A stretch of DNA of 64,000 nucleotides from Antitrichia curtipendula (Eukaryota; Streptophyta; Bryopsida; Hypnales; Leucodontaceae), in the NCBI GenBank assembly GCA_951230915.1, contig OX579636.1, positions 263,001-327,000 on the forward strand. Direction: 5' to 3'. The notes beneath the pieces were generated by a model that did no database searches, was not told where the DNA came from, and saw only the letters and a program-made list of their open reading frames with translations. The position numbers were made by a program, and so were the translations under genes. Positions 1 through 12,141 of the stretch are shown one piece after another. The number at the start of each line of letters is the position of its first letter. Within the stretch, counting starts at the first letter, position 1.

Positions 1-100
1 GATAAGGGTTTTGTTGTTTGAGTTTCCGGTTGTGGAGTTTTCCTACTGAAAGCGAAAGAGTTTTTTTTGGATCCGGATACTTGTATGCGGGATTTGGAGA

Positions 101-1998
101 GTGGCGAAAAGCTTGGAGAGTTTAGATTCTTCTTTAGATGAGTGTGTAGAGATGGTAGAAGTTGAGGGAGAAGAAGAGATGGTTCCGATCGCGCTCCGGA
201 CCGTGGTTCCAGGTATACCAAAGGAGAAGAACGAGAAGGAGAGCTTGGGGGAGGATCTGTCGCAGATCGGGTGCCAAGGTTTCCTCGAAGTACCTTGGAA
301 CCTGAGGTACGAGAATATGGTGAGAGAGTTGCTGACGGATCCGTTCAGTGAATGGGAGGCAACGTTGAGGGCCCAATCGGACAATTGGACAGCGGAGCAG
401 TGGACACTGGTCTACAAATTTCCATCGGAAGGCGAGGGATGGGCTTTCCGGACAGATAAATTATGTATTGGTAAGTTTTTGAATCCGGTCAACCCCAATG
501 ATGGGTATGCAGTGAGTGACTGTGTAGACATGAGACACAAGAGGGTTTTAGAGTTCTTAGTGCCAATCCTCAATCCGGAGAGACCAACCCGGATTACCAT
601 CACATTAACTAATACCCTCTTTGGGGCTCTTTCTAGGGAGAGAAAGGTTCATTGGGAGAAAGTAGTCAGGGATTTAGTCTTGAAGATGCTAGCAACAACG
701 GGAAAGACCAAACCATCACCCCTTAGCCCTTTTCTGTTTCATTTATACCAATCTCTAGATCTACTGCGAGAGAAAGAGAGATAAGTTTACAAGGCAACTC
801 AAGTCATGCTCCAATATGAGATTAGTCCAGGACTAGAAACTGAGGTGAAGAAATAAATGTCTGGAGAGGAATCCTCGGAACCGGAAGAGGAAAGAGGAAC
901 TCAATGGAAAGGTAAGGCCTTAGCCGAGGATAGTGGGAAGAAAGATCCCATCTGGGCAACAGACTGGAAATGTGATCTGATAGATAGGATCATTGAGGAA
1001 TTGAGAGTAGTAAAGGAGAGATTTTCCGGTGAAAGAAGTCTAACCGGAAGATAGGTGAGTTACTAGGGAAGACCAACCTCGCTGATCTATACAAGGAAGT
1101 TGAGAGTCTATTTCAGAACAAGGGAACGAAGAAACTGGAGAGGAGAGTTGAGGAATTGACTAGTCAAGAGAGAGATCTTCAAGCCAAATTCAAACAAAAG
1201 ACGGAAGAATCGAGGCTCAGAGTGGTGAGTTATGAGGCCCTCACTTGGATCCGGAATTACATTGGGAACCCGGGTGATGTCTTAAACAAATCAAAGTTGT
1301 TTGACTCTGGTATAATGAAAGAAGGGGCGCAGATGGGGCCCAAGATTGTGTCAGTACTAGTAGATTTCGGGGAGAAGATGGAGAACAATCTGCTTGAGAT
1401 GCGGGTGATAGTTGAGCAACTTCAACTGGACCTAGAAGCAGGCAAAGGACCCGATCAAGGGAAGGAAGCGACTCCTTCCAAACCACCACCAAAGTTTTCT
1501 TCACCCCAATCCTCAGGTCGGAAGGGCAAAGAAACTATGAAGACTCCACAGCCTTCCAAGACAACAAGTAGAGTTGAGTTGGGAATAGGAAAAGGGTCTA
1601 TGCCCGGATCCTAGACCCGAAGTCAATCCCGGACGGGAGAAAAAGAAACCAAAATGCCCACAAGCAAGATTTCTGGCCCTTCGTCCAAGGAAGCAAGTAC
1701 TTACAAAGGCAGGAAGGTGGCAGTGAAGCGAGAAAAGGAGGTTAACCCTGAGAAGACTGAAGAAGAAGAATCACCAACCACTTCCGAGGAGGAGGGCAAT
1801 TCTTCCAAGACTGAAGAGGAGTCCGGAGGTTCAGAACCGAAATTGGAACTAAAGTCTCCACCGTGCGGAAAAGATAAAACTCCAGTCAAGTCTTCTACTG
1901 GGCGTGGCGCCAAGGTATCATGGAGTAGAAAGCAACCTGCACATAGAGGAAGAGCATCTAATGTGGAGACTTCAAGGAAACTACAAAAGAAAGGATAG
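101..1998 (+). pseudogene. Decayed gag-like retrotransposon ORF
   Basis: One reading frame can be followed for about 630 codons but is broken. In-frame TAA codons lie at 782-784 and 854-856, a one- or two-base frameshift near 1030-1050 moves the frame, and an in-frame TAG lies at 1612-1614. The frame is also closed upstream at 47-49; the first in-frame ATG is at 152. The first ~230 residues are a globular, Trp-rich segment. An acidic Glu/Ser linker follows, then a Lys/Glu-rich helical segment (about 1060-1450), then a Pro/Ser/Lys/Glu tail. This layout resembles the Gag-like proteins of plant retroelements, but no CCHC knuckle, protease, RT or integrase follows. The family call is inference from composition and architecture. 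The separate open pieces are best read as one pseudogene rather than four genes. Confidence 0.5.
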
Positions 1999-4617
1999 AG
2001 TTAGTTTGGATTTAGAAGCAGTAGTAGGTAGGTAGAGAAAAACAAAAGTTTTTCACTTAGAAAGTTGTTTTAGAGTTACTTCTAGGAGGATGCACTTGGA
2101 CAACCGGATCTAGGAAATCCGGATCTGAGATCCGTTTTGGCGGGCTTTGCCCCTTTTGTAAAAGTCAACTTAGTTTTTGGATTGGGAAATGCCATGTGTC
2201 ATTCTCTGGTCAGTAGTTGATTCCTTGGGGGCCTTTTTGGATTTCTTGGGGTGTTAGTTATTTAGGGGTAGAAATTAGTTTGATGCCCTGAGTGTTCTTA
2301 CTTGTATTTTCAGCATTGTGTAAATTGATCCAGATTTTCACTTCCTAAGCGTTGGTCTGTAAAGTCTTGACTCTAGGTTGGTATGTCTGTAGTGCTTGAA
2401 CCATTACCTTGTGTTGGTAGCTAGTTTGCTAGTGTTGGAATGAAGGAAGACTTCCCCCGGATGCTGTCAGAGATCTGGTTTTGACGGTGTTAAGGTTTGG
2501 TTGAGGAAACTTTGTGTACCAAGAGGCAAGTTCAACAACTAATGTTTCTTGGATTCTCTTTGAGTAGGATAGCCATTCTTAGGCTGGGTGCATTATTTGG
2601 AATGAAGGGTAAATGCTAGCGGACGTCTAACGAGGTCCTACTGTTTCCGGGAGAGAGGAACGGGAAGGTAGTTAGGATTTCTTAGCTATCAAAGTACCAG
2701 ATCTGGCTCTTGGAGCTTGTCCGGATAGATCCGTCGTTGTAATATTGGAGGATTGTGAGGATTTCTTGAGTGACTTGCTGGCTCGGATGAGTTTCCGGTT
2801 TAGTTGTGAGGAAGAACTTACGTCCTGTCTTTTATGTCTTTTTTTTTTTCTTTGAGTGGAACTTCATTCACTTTAAATACTCAGAAGGGTAGGATTCTAA
2901 GCGTCCTTTCTAAATTCCAATAGCGGACCCCTCTGATATAGAGGTTAAATTTTCCATTTAATAATCATAGTTTATAACCGGAACCGGAAGAGGTATAGGT
3001 TCAGGACACTCCTTTTGAGGTTCCGGGTAGATAAGATAGGATAAAAATCACAAGAATTAGGACATGTAGTTCATGGATTGGGAGGCAAAGAATTTAAGGT
3101 TCGTCTTGTGGTTTTTGTGTGGATGTGTGAGTGTAGAAGGGTAGGAAATACTTTCCATATCCAGATCCGGTTATCTAAGGAACTACAACCTAAATCTCTG
3201 TGGAACAATACACGAGTCATCTAAAGGGTACTTTAACTAGGTAAAGTCACCAACATGAGGATAAGTGCTTTCTTATGCTACGACAATAGGGCTAATAAAC
3301 TATTTAGCCTCCAAGCAATGGATTCCGAATTTATCACGCTCCAAATTGTCTTAAAATTCTAATGCAATATTGAGGCAGCCCACCTAACATCATTAAAAAC
3401 ATACCCTAACACTCTAAAAATCATCCTAATCTATGTCTAAGAAGTAGGATGACCTCTTAGACCAAAAGTCCCTCCCCAAACTCCCAATTTGGATCCCAAA
3501 TGGCCAAATGGAGTCCTAAAAAATGTTCATAGCACACAAATCATTCTTCCCAAGACTAAAATTCACATTTACATAGGTCTCCCATTTTGACCCCCACTTA
3601 AGTTTATAGAATTCAACATAAGGCATGCACCACCTCAACTTAGGTATTTAATTATTTACTTCCATTTCATCATTCACACATCCAACCTTATTTGTAGCCC
3701 AATTTGGGCAACGCTTCCACACTTGCTCTAAAACCCTACAAAATGAATTCATTCATCATGCATTTGTAGATACATCCACAAGCATTTACAACATTCACCT
3801 ACTCATAGATTCCAATTTTACAAGCCATTAGCATGAAATCATATAGTCTCCCTCCAAATCAGCAAGTTTAGGGAAGGTGCAATGAACATTGCAATTTAAA
3901 ACAAGTAGGAAAGCTAAGAAAAATAGAACCTTGAATTCCACAATAGACTACCAACCACAAAAATGACCACCGTTGCTTTGATTTGCTCCAAATGGGGCAA
4001 GCCTAGGTTTCATAGAAAGCCACTTTTCCCCTGCACAATCCCACCAATTTTCAGCTACATTGTCTTTGTAGTTTGTTAGATCTCGCCCTCCAAAGTGGCG
4101 GCTCTAAATTTCTTGCGATAGCAGACCTCTCTCCACAAACATGTCCACCAGTTCTTTATCCCTGCTCCAAATTGGTCGAACCATATGTTTTTGGAAAGCT
4201 GACTTTGAGGCGCACCACTCCTTCAAAATTCATCTCCATCTAACTTGCCAATCTTCCGCAATCTCCCGTCAAAGTTGTCGGTCTCCTTTGAATCTCAAAA
4301 AACCCTAATTTTCTTCCATCTTTCCATCTATTTTTCCATCTGACCTAAATAAACTCATTTCGCTTCACTCATTTTTCACCAATAAGTGGACCTACTTTGA
4401 CAAATTGTCCTACATGGTTCCCTTTCTTAATTTCTCTCACTTCATGTTCAAAAACGCCCACATCTTCAACATTCCTCGAAAAACACACATATCCACAAAA
4501 AATTGCTAAAAAGGAGAGAGAGAGAGAGCTTAGAACCCTAATTTTGCTAATACCCCCACTCCTAACGGACTCCCTTTTCTAATTTTGTTTATCCATCACT
4601 ACTTTTATTGTAAAAAC

Positions 4618-4690
4618 GCTAATTTAGTGTGAAATGCGCCGAATTAGTGAAAACTGCGCTAGTTTGGTGCAAATTGCGCCAATTTAGTGC
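4618..4690 (+). repeat. Tandem repeat, ~20-bp unit, about 3.5 copies
   Basis: The words AATTTAGTG, AATTAGTG, AGTTTGGTG and AATTTAGTG recur every ~20 bp. The first three are followed by a short AT stretch and TGCGC(C). The array ends at a run of Cs. Confidence 0.7.
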
Positions 4691-5040
4691 ACCCCCCCCC
4701 TAAATTATTGTTTTTTTTCCTAATTTTGTTATTTTTATTCTATTTTAATGTTTCTAACACTATTCTAGTATTCTAGTAGTAGTTTTAATTTTACTAACTT
4801 GTTTTGTGCTTTTTTCATACTTCTTATTTTTTGTGTTTTTTAATTTACTTTTACTTTCATTCCTACTTGTGGTATTTTGGTTTTTATTTTTATTTTTTAT
4901 TTTTTACTTTCTATTTTTTTTGGTTTTTACTTTTATATTTTTAATCTTTGGTATTTCTTTTTGGTTTCTAATGTCATTTTGTATTTGTAGGATTTTGTTT
5001 TCATTTTCTAAACATTTTACCATTTGCCTAATTTAGTTAC
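4690..5040 (+). repeat. T-rich low-complexity tract
   Basis: The tract opens with a C homopolymer, followed by hundreds of bases dominated by T with scattered A, C and G. The Phe/Leu-rich open frame here is a composition artefact. Confidence 0.8.
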
Positions 5041-5687
5041 TTTACCAAATCTTGCTTATAGTCTTTTTAGTCTTAAATCCCTACTTTTTCCCTGGACTTT
5101 TTCTATTGTTTTTCCTAATTGCATTTTGAGATTTTCACCTTGAGTCCCTATAGTTCTTATCTATATATCACGGAAAACTCCCTAAATCGTGGTTATGGCT
5201 TATTCCAAAGTACTAACACTTCCGGACTTGCATATTCACCCATAATGTTTATATTTTTTATAATCTAAAAAGTGAACCAGTATGGTGGTTCACATGTGAC
5301 AAAAACTAGTTAGCAAACAATAACAAAAGATGAACAAGGTGTTAATCTAAACATAAATCATCCAACCAAGTGTTCAAACTTAGTGTTAGTACAACACAAC
5401 AAGTTAGTAGAAGATTAATACAAACTATAGTAAAGAAGAACAACAACTAAAGGCCCTCTCTAAAGGGCATCGACAGTCATAAGGGAAAAATTCTTTAGGA
5501 TTAGTAACAACTACAAGATTCTTCAAAGAAAAAACAACAAGGAAAACAACCCCTCCAAAAATGAATTAGTACAAAAACATCAAATGAACGTGTAACACTA
5601 AAAAACAAGTGCAAGAACATAAAATAAGACTTGAAAGGACCCCAAAGTCCTTCAAGGCTTGAGAAAGAGTAACAAAAGGAGCCTAAA

Positions 5688-5702
5688 CACTACAAAAAGC
5701 GC
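5688..5702 (+). repeat. CACTA-type terminal motif
   Basis: CACTACAAAAAGCGC begins here, preceded by TAA (5685-5687), which could be a 3-bp target duplication. En/Spm elements begin with CACTACAAGAAA-like termini. Confidence 0.55.
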
Positions 5703-5708
5703 AGGCAC

Positions 5709-6215
5709 ATATGACTGCAAAATATGACTGCACAGCAATCATTCCGGACATTTACGACTGCAGAATGACTGAGAGCCTTGGAGTCATTGTGGACAAGTCA
5801 TTGTTTGAAATGACTGCTAGGTTATTATCACCATCCATTAGCGACGAGGATGAAAGAGTGGATGAACGGGTGTGTGGCTTTAGATAAAGAAGAGAGCTAA
5901 AAGAAAGTTGGAACTTTGGGCTGATGTGGAAAGTGCGGTTGTGATCAGGTGATGTGGACAACCATGTGGTGAGTCATTTTGCAGTCACTTTTTAGTCATT
6001 TCTGACCCCTGAAAAATCTGATGTGGACATCCACGTCACCAGTCATTTATGAGTCGTGTCCCAGTCACGACTGACCCATAAATAATCCAACATGGACGTT
6101 CAAGTACGAAGGCGTGAGGTAGTCACGACGAGGTTGTATTGCAGTCGCTTTGTATGACTACCCCATTGACCGTGGCTAGTCATTTTGTAGTCGTAGTGTA
6201 GTCGTGTGGGATTAG
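5709..6215. repeat. Subterminal cluster of AGTCATT / GACTGCA words
   Basis: About twenty copies of AGTCATT, GACTGCA, AGTCGT or their complements occur in both orientations over 500 bp. Dense short repeats inside the terminus are typical of CACTA subterminal regions that bind the TNPA-type accessory protein. Confidence 0.55.
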
Positions 6216-7960
6216 GGTTCTCTATAATGTCCCCTGTCTTTTTTTAGGCGTGCTCTAGTCATTGTGACTACTGCAGATACAACTTCGGAGGGAGGAAGTC
6301 TTTCGGATCTACTGACAGTGCAGTTGTAGAGCAATACATTTCTAGTTCCGTTCCAGTGAAACGCAACTACCTTTCTGATAGCAGCACTGGCCCTGTACTT
6401 GCCGTGCAATACCATTCCATGAACTACACTGATTGGCAACAACAAGATTGCAAAGATGGACAGACAATGAAAAAATGGAGAAGAAGATGCTTCGCAAAAT
6501 TCAGTAAATTACAAATGCTCATTGACAAAAAAAGCACACAGCTTGGGAAAATCAATGTAGGAGAAACATTTGTAGTGCATATGAATATTTACAAAAGCAC
6601 TGTGGAAGTTCTAAAAAAAGACTGAACGTGCTACTCCCTACAAACATCCTGGACGATCAAGTTATTAGTTTCATGTACTGAGAGTGCCATAAAGTTGTAG
6701 ATCCTTTCGCATGTTCCACTAACGATTGGTCTGCGGCATCATTGGGGTACATCAGGGACACTCCCTCCTGCAGAACATCATGCACATCCACCTTAAATCA
6801 AGACTCCGGAATGTCTTTGAAGTGGAACTTGTGCACACCCGGAACTCCCATGATCTTCGCAATTGCCACTCTCTGTCGGATGGCACGCGGGTTCATGAGG
6901 AACACTTTGTCTCCGAGGGTGAGTGCCTTCTCTCTCGTACCCTGAAATACATTACAGCAATAAGTACAAGTTGGAACTTCAGAGTTTCTTTTGCGTGACT
7001 CACACATGATTGCACCGGGTTTTGATAACGTTACTTCAATGTCACTACTTACTGACTTCATTCCAACTGGTTACCTTCGCGTTTTTAAACTTGTGGACAC
7101 GTTGAATCTACAAGCAGCAAAGCTCTCCGCAGGAGACAAAGGAACCATACAAGTGCATCCCATATGAGTGGGTGCTGAAGGTCGAGCTCCATCTACGATT
7201 GAAGGGCGTCCGCGGACAGGTGTAGTAACGCAAGGTACGCTAACCTCTATGACTACATGTAGGAAACATATGACATCCACATATATTTCTGTCTACAGTA
7301 AATTAACAAACAAAAATATAGTCCTCTGTTGTAATATGTGCGGAACATTGCACAGTTGTCTAAAAGAATATGTCCTTGCTTCAAGTGGGACACACACTGA
7401 AGGTACTACGAAGTCGGTTTTGGATCATCATCCCTGCACATCGGAATTGCAATATTGGGTGGGGGCGCTAAACATTCATGAAGGTTATCACTGCGTTCTC
7501 TTGGACTGCTACCTACGATTTCCACTAACTAATACGGTAAGGAGAGACCCTCATAAGACATATGAGCTCCGCATAGACGAGTAGGTACAGGGTCTACTTA
7601 GGCGACTAAATTCACTGCATCTCCCACGGGTTTGAAGAATCTTACTTGCGCTTGAGTCCAATATCCCTTCCCTGAGAACTGAATGGCTCTAGAAGGATCA
7701 TTTGCAATGAGGCGTGATGACTATCATCAAAGCGGTACATGATTGCTTCAGTGGAAAATAAGCGCGACTACGGAATGATAGTGATGCTACTCGGAGAGGA
7801 CTTCTACGCCCTAAATAACTAGAACAATACTTCCCGATGACTTCCTCAAACTACAGAATGATTGCACAAGATACTATTTCCAATAACAGGGACGGAGTCC
7901 TACGCATATTTCTAGGCCGTTCGTCATGTTTCGAAGGCACGGCGATCGCTGGCTTCGGCC
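6216..7960. other. CACTA-like interior without recognised gene
   Basis: Several open frames of 70-140 codons occur on both strands (for example 6356-6625 and 7168-7584 on +). None has a recognisable motif, good start context or homologous copy elsewhere in the window. They may include transposon exons, but nothing supports a specific product. Confidence 0.4.
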
Positions 7961-8365
7961 TCAGTCCTCGCTTTGATGCCTTCCCCTACACATGCACACA
8001 ACAATTATAAGCATCAAGCTGAAATGAAGGTGAGGGGACTCAGCATGAATACAACCACATGGTTTGCACGTCCCCTCACCTTTCACAACGTCCAGAAACT
8101 CATAAGGTGTTCCGGTTCTTCGTCTTTGTAGCATTTCAGCTAGTGAATTAGTGGCAATTCGGGGGTACTTTGAGCGGAAAGACCTGACGTCGGGACATCT
8201 CCAAAATGCCTCCAAGAGGGGCCACATGTAACATTCCAAGTAATCCTTGTTGTCCGTCAAGGTCCGGAGCCACTTCACATAGAATGGAGTACTCATTAAG
8301 ACGTTTGAGGGAGGATTCTTATATACCCTACTATTCTTAATATCCACTATTATTGTGTTGTCCAC
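7961..8365 (-). CDS. Unrecognised ORF in CACTA-like region, possible exon
   Basis: The frame is 134 codons long. Its central part is rich in aromatic and basic residues (a WPLLEAFWRCPD stretch and several Arg pairs). A hydrophobic, Cys-containing tail includes CKPCGC. I do not recognise a family. It lies on the same strand as the other candidate transposon exons (8759-12141), so it could be a downstream exon of the same gene. It could equally be a chance frame. Confidence 0.2.
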   Translation of the reverse strand: MDNTIIVDIKNSRVYKNPPSNVLMSTPFYVKWLRTLTDNKDYLECYMWPLLEAFWRCPDVRSFRSKYPRIATNSLAEMLQRRRTGTPYEFLDVVKGEGTCKPCGCIHAESPHLHFSLMLIIVVCMCRGRHQSED

Positions 8366-8758
8366 AGAAAATTCAGGCTAAGATGCATACACATCGTTCA
8401 AATTCTTCCACCCTGGATATGGTGAACTGTCGTGAACTTCCTCTATGTGTGGGCTCTCACCAGACCAAATGAAGAGGGATTTCGGATTTCAAGCCCCCTG
8501 CACCAGAGACAATATGGCAAGAACAACATCTTGCATGTAAGCTGCGCTGCTGCCCCAAAATGCCATTGTGAAGTGATGAAAACAGCGGGCTAAAAAAGGC
8601 TTTAGCCACGGTCTGAAAACTACTCTTCTAACATTAGTCCTCATGTTGGGGCGGACTCTTCTGTTTGGGTTGATGGCATCTAGCGAGCTACAGTCTACAA
8701 GCGTTACATGTACATTAAAAATGACCAGCTTAGAATGAAATGAATTGTTCCCACCTTT

Positions 8759-9424
8759 CTAGCCTATTAAAAGGTCCCTCAATGACTTACCAAGCTTGAC
8801 CTCATTAGACGCACATGGTAGGACGTCTGCGGAGGTACAAACCTTAGTTGGAGACTTCAGTTGCTTCCGAGGCTTCTTCGAAGGCCCTGTTGCGACGTCC
8901 ATTGCCGTAGGCGCCTCCCCTGTGTCAACGGCGATCAACAAAGGCACCTCCAACGGAAGAATGTCAGCCGCAATTGGCACCAGCGAAGTAGTCCTCTTCT
9001 TTGCAACCGAAGTAGACTCGGAGACGGAGTTAGCTGTTGCAGGCGCCTCCGACGAAGCCACTGGCAGTTGCATCTGCACAGGAGCTGGAGGCAACTCTGC
9101 AGCAGCAAGTCCAATGCGAAGGCCGACATCTCCGCTACCTTCACTATCCACAATGGAGGACACCAAAAACTCTTCTCTACCCTTTGTAGTCAGGGCCTGT
9201 TCAGGGCACAAACAGAAGGGAGACACATCCGCGATGGGGGACACTACATGACCTTGTCCCTTTGTTAGGGCATCTTTCTCCTCGGGATTGACCAGTTTTG
9301 CAATTTTAGTTGCATCTGGTTTAAGGGCAACATTGTTTGCACCTGCCCCTACAACTATTCCAATCTCTTCACATTCCTTAGTGGGTACGGGCTCCTGCAA
9401 CCCCGGAATCATTACCATCTGCAC
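8759..9424 (-). CDS. Unrecognised low-complexity ORF, possible CACTA accessory exon
   Basis: The 221-codon frame is rich in Ala, Val, Pro and Glu, and a short basic patch (SKKPRKQLK) near the C-terminus could act as a nuclear signal. It starts right after an acceptor-like TTGTGCAG on the minus strand, so it may be a spliced exon rather than an independent gene. It follows 9452-9853 on the same strand. No catalytic motif is visible. Confidence 0.25.
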   Translation of the reverse strand: MQMVMIPGLQEPVPTKECEEIGIVVGAGANNVALKPDATKIAKLVNPEEKDALTKGQGHVVSPIADVSPFCLCPEQALTTKGREEFLVSSIVDSEGSGDVGLRIGLAAAELPPAPVQMQLPVASSEAPATANSVSESTSVAKKRTTSLVPIAADILPLEVPLLIAVDTGEAPTAMDVATGPSKKPRKQLKSPTKVCTSADVLPCASNEVKLGKSLRDLLIG

Positions 9425-9451
9425 AAGGTCACTGCCAACAGCTGCGGCTTC

Positions 9452-9853
9452 TTAGGAAGGACTAGGCGACCGAGATTTCACCGTCCACCGCGGCAAAGTC
9501 TTAAATCTATTGTCGTCGTCAGATAGGTTGTCCTCTGAGCCCAACGTCACCTGTTTCTTTGTGGCGAGGTGGCTTTGGGCATGCTTGGAAGCAACTCGAA
9601 CCATCTGCCGAGTAGCTTTTTTTGTCCCCACAGAAGTTGCTCCAAGGTCAACAACATGCAATACCTTCCTCCGAGAATTTGGGAACAAACCAACTGGGTC
9701 TTTGTCGTGGCCTCCTCTGGAATCGTTGTTTTCTAATGCAAATTTAGTGAATGAGGGACTGCCTCCGTCTGCATCTGGCTTCTTTCCCATATATACTTGG
9801 AACATGATCCGCAAATCCTCTATTGCTGCAGCTTGTGTCCGGTTACTATCCAT
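9452..9853 (-). CDS. Unrecognised ORF, possible CACTA accessory exon
   Basis: A 133-codon frame begins at a true ATG. It has a helical N-terminus, a basic middle (VRVASKHAQSH) and a Ser/Arg/Pro-rich end (KSRSPSPS). No family is recognised. Its position downstream of the Ptta-like segment on the same strand suggests part of the same transposon gene. Confidence 0.25.
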   Translation of the reverse strand: MDSNRTQAAAIEDLRIMFQVYMGKKPDADGGSPSFTKFALENNDSRGGHDKDPVGLFPNSRRKVLHVVDLGATSVGTKKATRQMVRVASKHAQSHLATKKQVTLGSEDNLSDDDNRFKTLPRWTVKSRSPSPS

Positions 9854-10794
9854 TACTTAGTTGAACTTGCAGTCTACTTCCTTCTTTAAAGAAAAAATTT
9901 CTGCATGAAGACTGACTTCCCCTTCGTGAACGACCTATCCAACCCAGTCTATGCAACAAAATAGCAGAAGTCATTCACTTGTTACAACATAGTCATGTTA
10001 GAGTCGTCAAGTAATAATTAATGACTCCTATGCAACTGCAACTGCTACTTTGACGCCACTACAACGTCAGCCAGGTGATGATGTTTTTTCCCTTCTGCTT
10101 CATTAGTCGCGTGCATTTGTCAAACATGGAATTTACTTGTGCTTCCAGCCTTGGGGATTGAGATGCATGTCACTCTAAAATTGAATTTGTTCATTTACAA
10201 ACAGAAAGCGATATTGGACAGAAGGTTAGGACCCGTAGGAGTACGACATGCACGCATGGTTCCCAGAGGCAAACATCTTTGACAATTTACTACCGCTAAA
10301 GTGTATAAAAAAATGGGTATACTAGTCTTTCTGATTGTGTGTAAGGCCTATACAGGCTCTGAAAACCATGGATGGCATCACATGGAAGTAACTTGTGGCG
10401 TCAACGTGCAAGTTGAATTTGCACATGCACTTCGATCAGGCAAGTGACACTTCCAAGTATATCGTGGAGGACATGATCTAATGCAAGGCTGCTAAGTTTT
10501 TACTAAACAAGAAACTAATGACTGCCTACGCCACTGCAAGCCAAGAAACCAATTGACATATTTAGCAAGACTAGAAACCAATGGACATATTCAACGGAAA
10601 AGGGGAATCAGTTTACGGTATAACTAACCGCTCCACTGCCACCACCTTTCTCGCTAGCATGACTTCGAAGGCCCTTTGCTATGTCATAGATCCCTGGGCT
10701 AGTCTCCCTGCCTTCCCTCTGGAATGGTTCATGCAGGTATATGTTACTTGTATTTCAGCCCATGCAGAAAGAGAGAACCCTGAATATGCAAGCC

Positions 10795-11493
10795 CTATAA
10801 CAAAGTCAAGCGCGGACATAACTTTGATACACCAACACAGAGAGAAGGAGATAGGAATTTGCGTACTAGAGTTGCTTCTTTTCCCGCCTTTCTTTTCTGG
10901 CCTACTTGTGCATAGTTTTTCATGCTTTGGCATGCAGCGGCCATCTTCTGCGCCTTCAACTGCTGGGAAGGAGTCTGCCAGTACTCAATCAACCTGTCCC
11001 ACTGGTCTTCATCAATGTGGAGTGGACACTCCTCCATCCCTTTCAGCCACTTTGTCTTCAACCGAGATCTCTTGGACTTCATGAACTTGGTTATCGCTAT
11101 CTTGAAGGCAAACGTGTTGAGAGGGTTGTCCTCGTACTTGAACTTATTGTCTAGGAAATCACAAAGTTTCTTTGTGGCCTGGGGCGACTGCTTCATCCAA
11201 TCCGTGACATTCATGTCCAAAATTTTCAGCGTCCAATTCCGGATTGCCATGTCCCATGCATTCTTCCCTGCACATCCAGTGTTGATTTCTCCGTTCTCTT
11301 GCACGTAGATGCGACAGGGCTTTTTCCCTGCTGTGGATCGTTTGCGGCTAACCAATTCAAACGCCTGTCGTCGTCGTCGCCGGTCGGACCTGCTTTCACT
11401 GTCCTGTGAAGGTGGGGGAGGGCCATCAGGCCACGCCGTTGAGTATGGAACTGGCGGACCAGATGACCAGGGGGGCCGTTGTGCTCGGCCGCC
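10795..11493 (-). CDS. En/Spm (Ptta)-type plant transposon protein fragment
   Basis: The frame is open from a TAG at 11494-11496 down to about 10795 with no ATG near its start, so it is probably an internal exon or a truncated piece. It opens with a Pro-rich stretch and an Arg run. A helical domain follows with KKLCDFLDNKF, SRLKTKWLKG and DQWDRLIEYWQTP, and then a basic GQKRKAGKEA segment. The order W...L..YW followed by a basic Lys-rich motif is the signature of the plant Ptta/En/Spm transposase-associated domain (Pfam PF03004 type). In CACTA elements such proteins accompany the TNP2-like transposase. The real exon borders are uncertain; I did not find the rest of a complete gene. Confidence 0.55.
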   Translation of the reverse strand, partial: GGRAQRPPWSSGPPVPYSTAWPDGPPPPSQDSESRSDRRRRRQAFELVSRKRSTAGKKPCRIYVQENGEINTGCAGKNAWDMAIRNWTLKILDMNVTDWMKQSPQATKKLCDFLDNKFKYEDNPLNTFAFKIAITKFMKSKRSRLKTKWLKGMEECPLHIDEDQWDRLIEYWQTPSQQLKAQKMAAACQSMKNYAQVGQKRKAGKEATLVRKFLSPSLCVGVSKLCPRLTLL

Positions 11494-11955
11494 CTACTGC
11501 GGCATCCATTGGCCAGGAAGCCAAGACCACGACGTGACTTCGGCTGGTCCACTGCTTGCGTGCATCTCCACCACTTTGCCCTTCGTGGGCGACTTCGCGG
11601 GTGACCTCTCAAGCACTTGTCCTTTTCTGCGTTTTGCCCTGCGGTCCATGAGAGGCTCTTCATCTCCATCTCCTCCGCGTTGGAGTCAGGTATTGCTTTC
11701 CTCAGATCTGCACAGCGGTTTAGGGTAAGCAACTTAGTTCAGCAAGACACTCCTAGTTGCGTCATGGCTTGAATCAATTATAGTGGCAGTGGTCAAATTT
11801 AAGTACCACTTCATCTACTGCTGCTGAAGCGGGTGGGGAAGCTTTACTATCAAATTATACTAACAGCAGTTGCCCATGAAATCGTGACGCAAAGAAGTCA
11901 TGCAAAGTGATACCAAATAAAGAAACCCTAGCACGAAATGAAGGTTGCGTGAAAA

Positions 11956-12141
11956 CTAAGTACTTGCGGAAGCCGCCTCCTCCCTGGATTTAAGCACCGC
12001 ATTTGAACAAGCGATTGCAAGATTCAACATACCTTTGGTGATGGCCTCGTCATTGGATTGCATGGCCTCAGAGGACGTACTGTGTTTGCTTTGCATGGCG
12101 CTCAAATCGATAGCTCCTTCTCCACCGAGACCCCTGCACAA
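11956..12141 (-). CDS. Short helical ORF, possible upstream exon
   Basis: The 61-codon frame is rich in Ser, Met, Gln and Glu and would form an amphipathic helix. It lies upstream of the Ptta-like segment on the same strand, so it might be a 5' exon of that gene. Nothing else supports it. Confidence 0.15.
   Translation of the reverse strand: MCRGLGGEGAIDLSAMQSKHSTSSEAMQSNDEAITKGMLNLAIACSNAVLKSREEAASAST

Larger units (their letters stand above)
1999..5687. other. Non-coding stretch between gag-like pseudogene and CACTA-like region
   Basis: No convincing ORF or RNA gene is seen. The first ~1.2 kb has the same GC level and CCGGAT-rich wording as the pseudogene and may be its 3' non-coding part. 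From about 3.3 kb the DNA is AT-rich. A short tandem repeat lies at 4618-4690 and a T-rich low-complexity tract at 4690-5040. I found no LTR or primer-binding site. Confidence 0.5.

Noticed and set aside
4806..5036. 76-codon Phe/Leu-rich ORF as a membrane protein
   Set aside because: Translation of a T-rich low-complexity tract.
5709..6215. CRISPR-like spacing of AGTCATT words
   Set aside because: Words are short, irregularly spaced and in both orientations; plant nuclear context.
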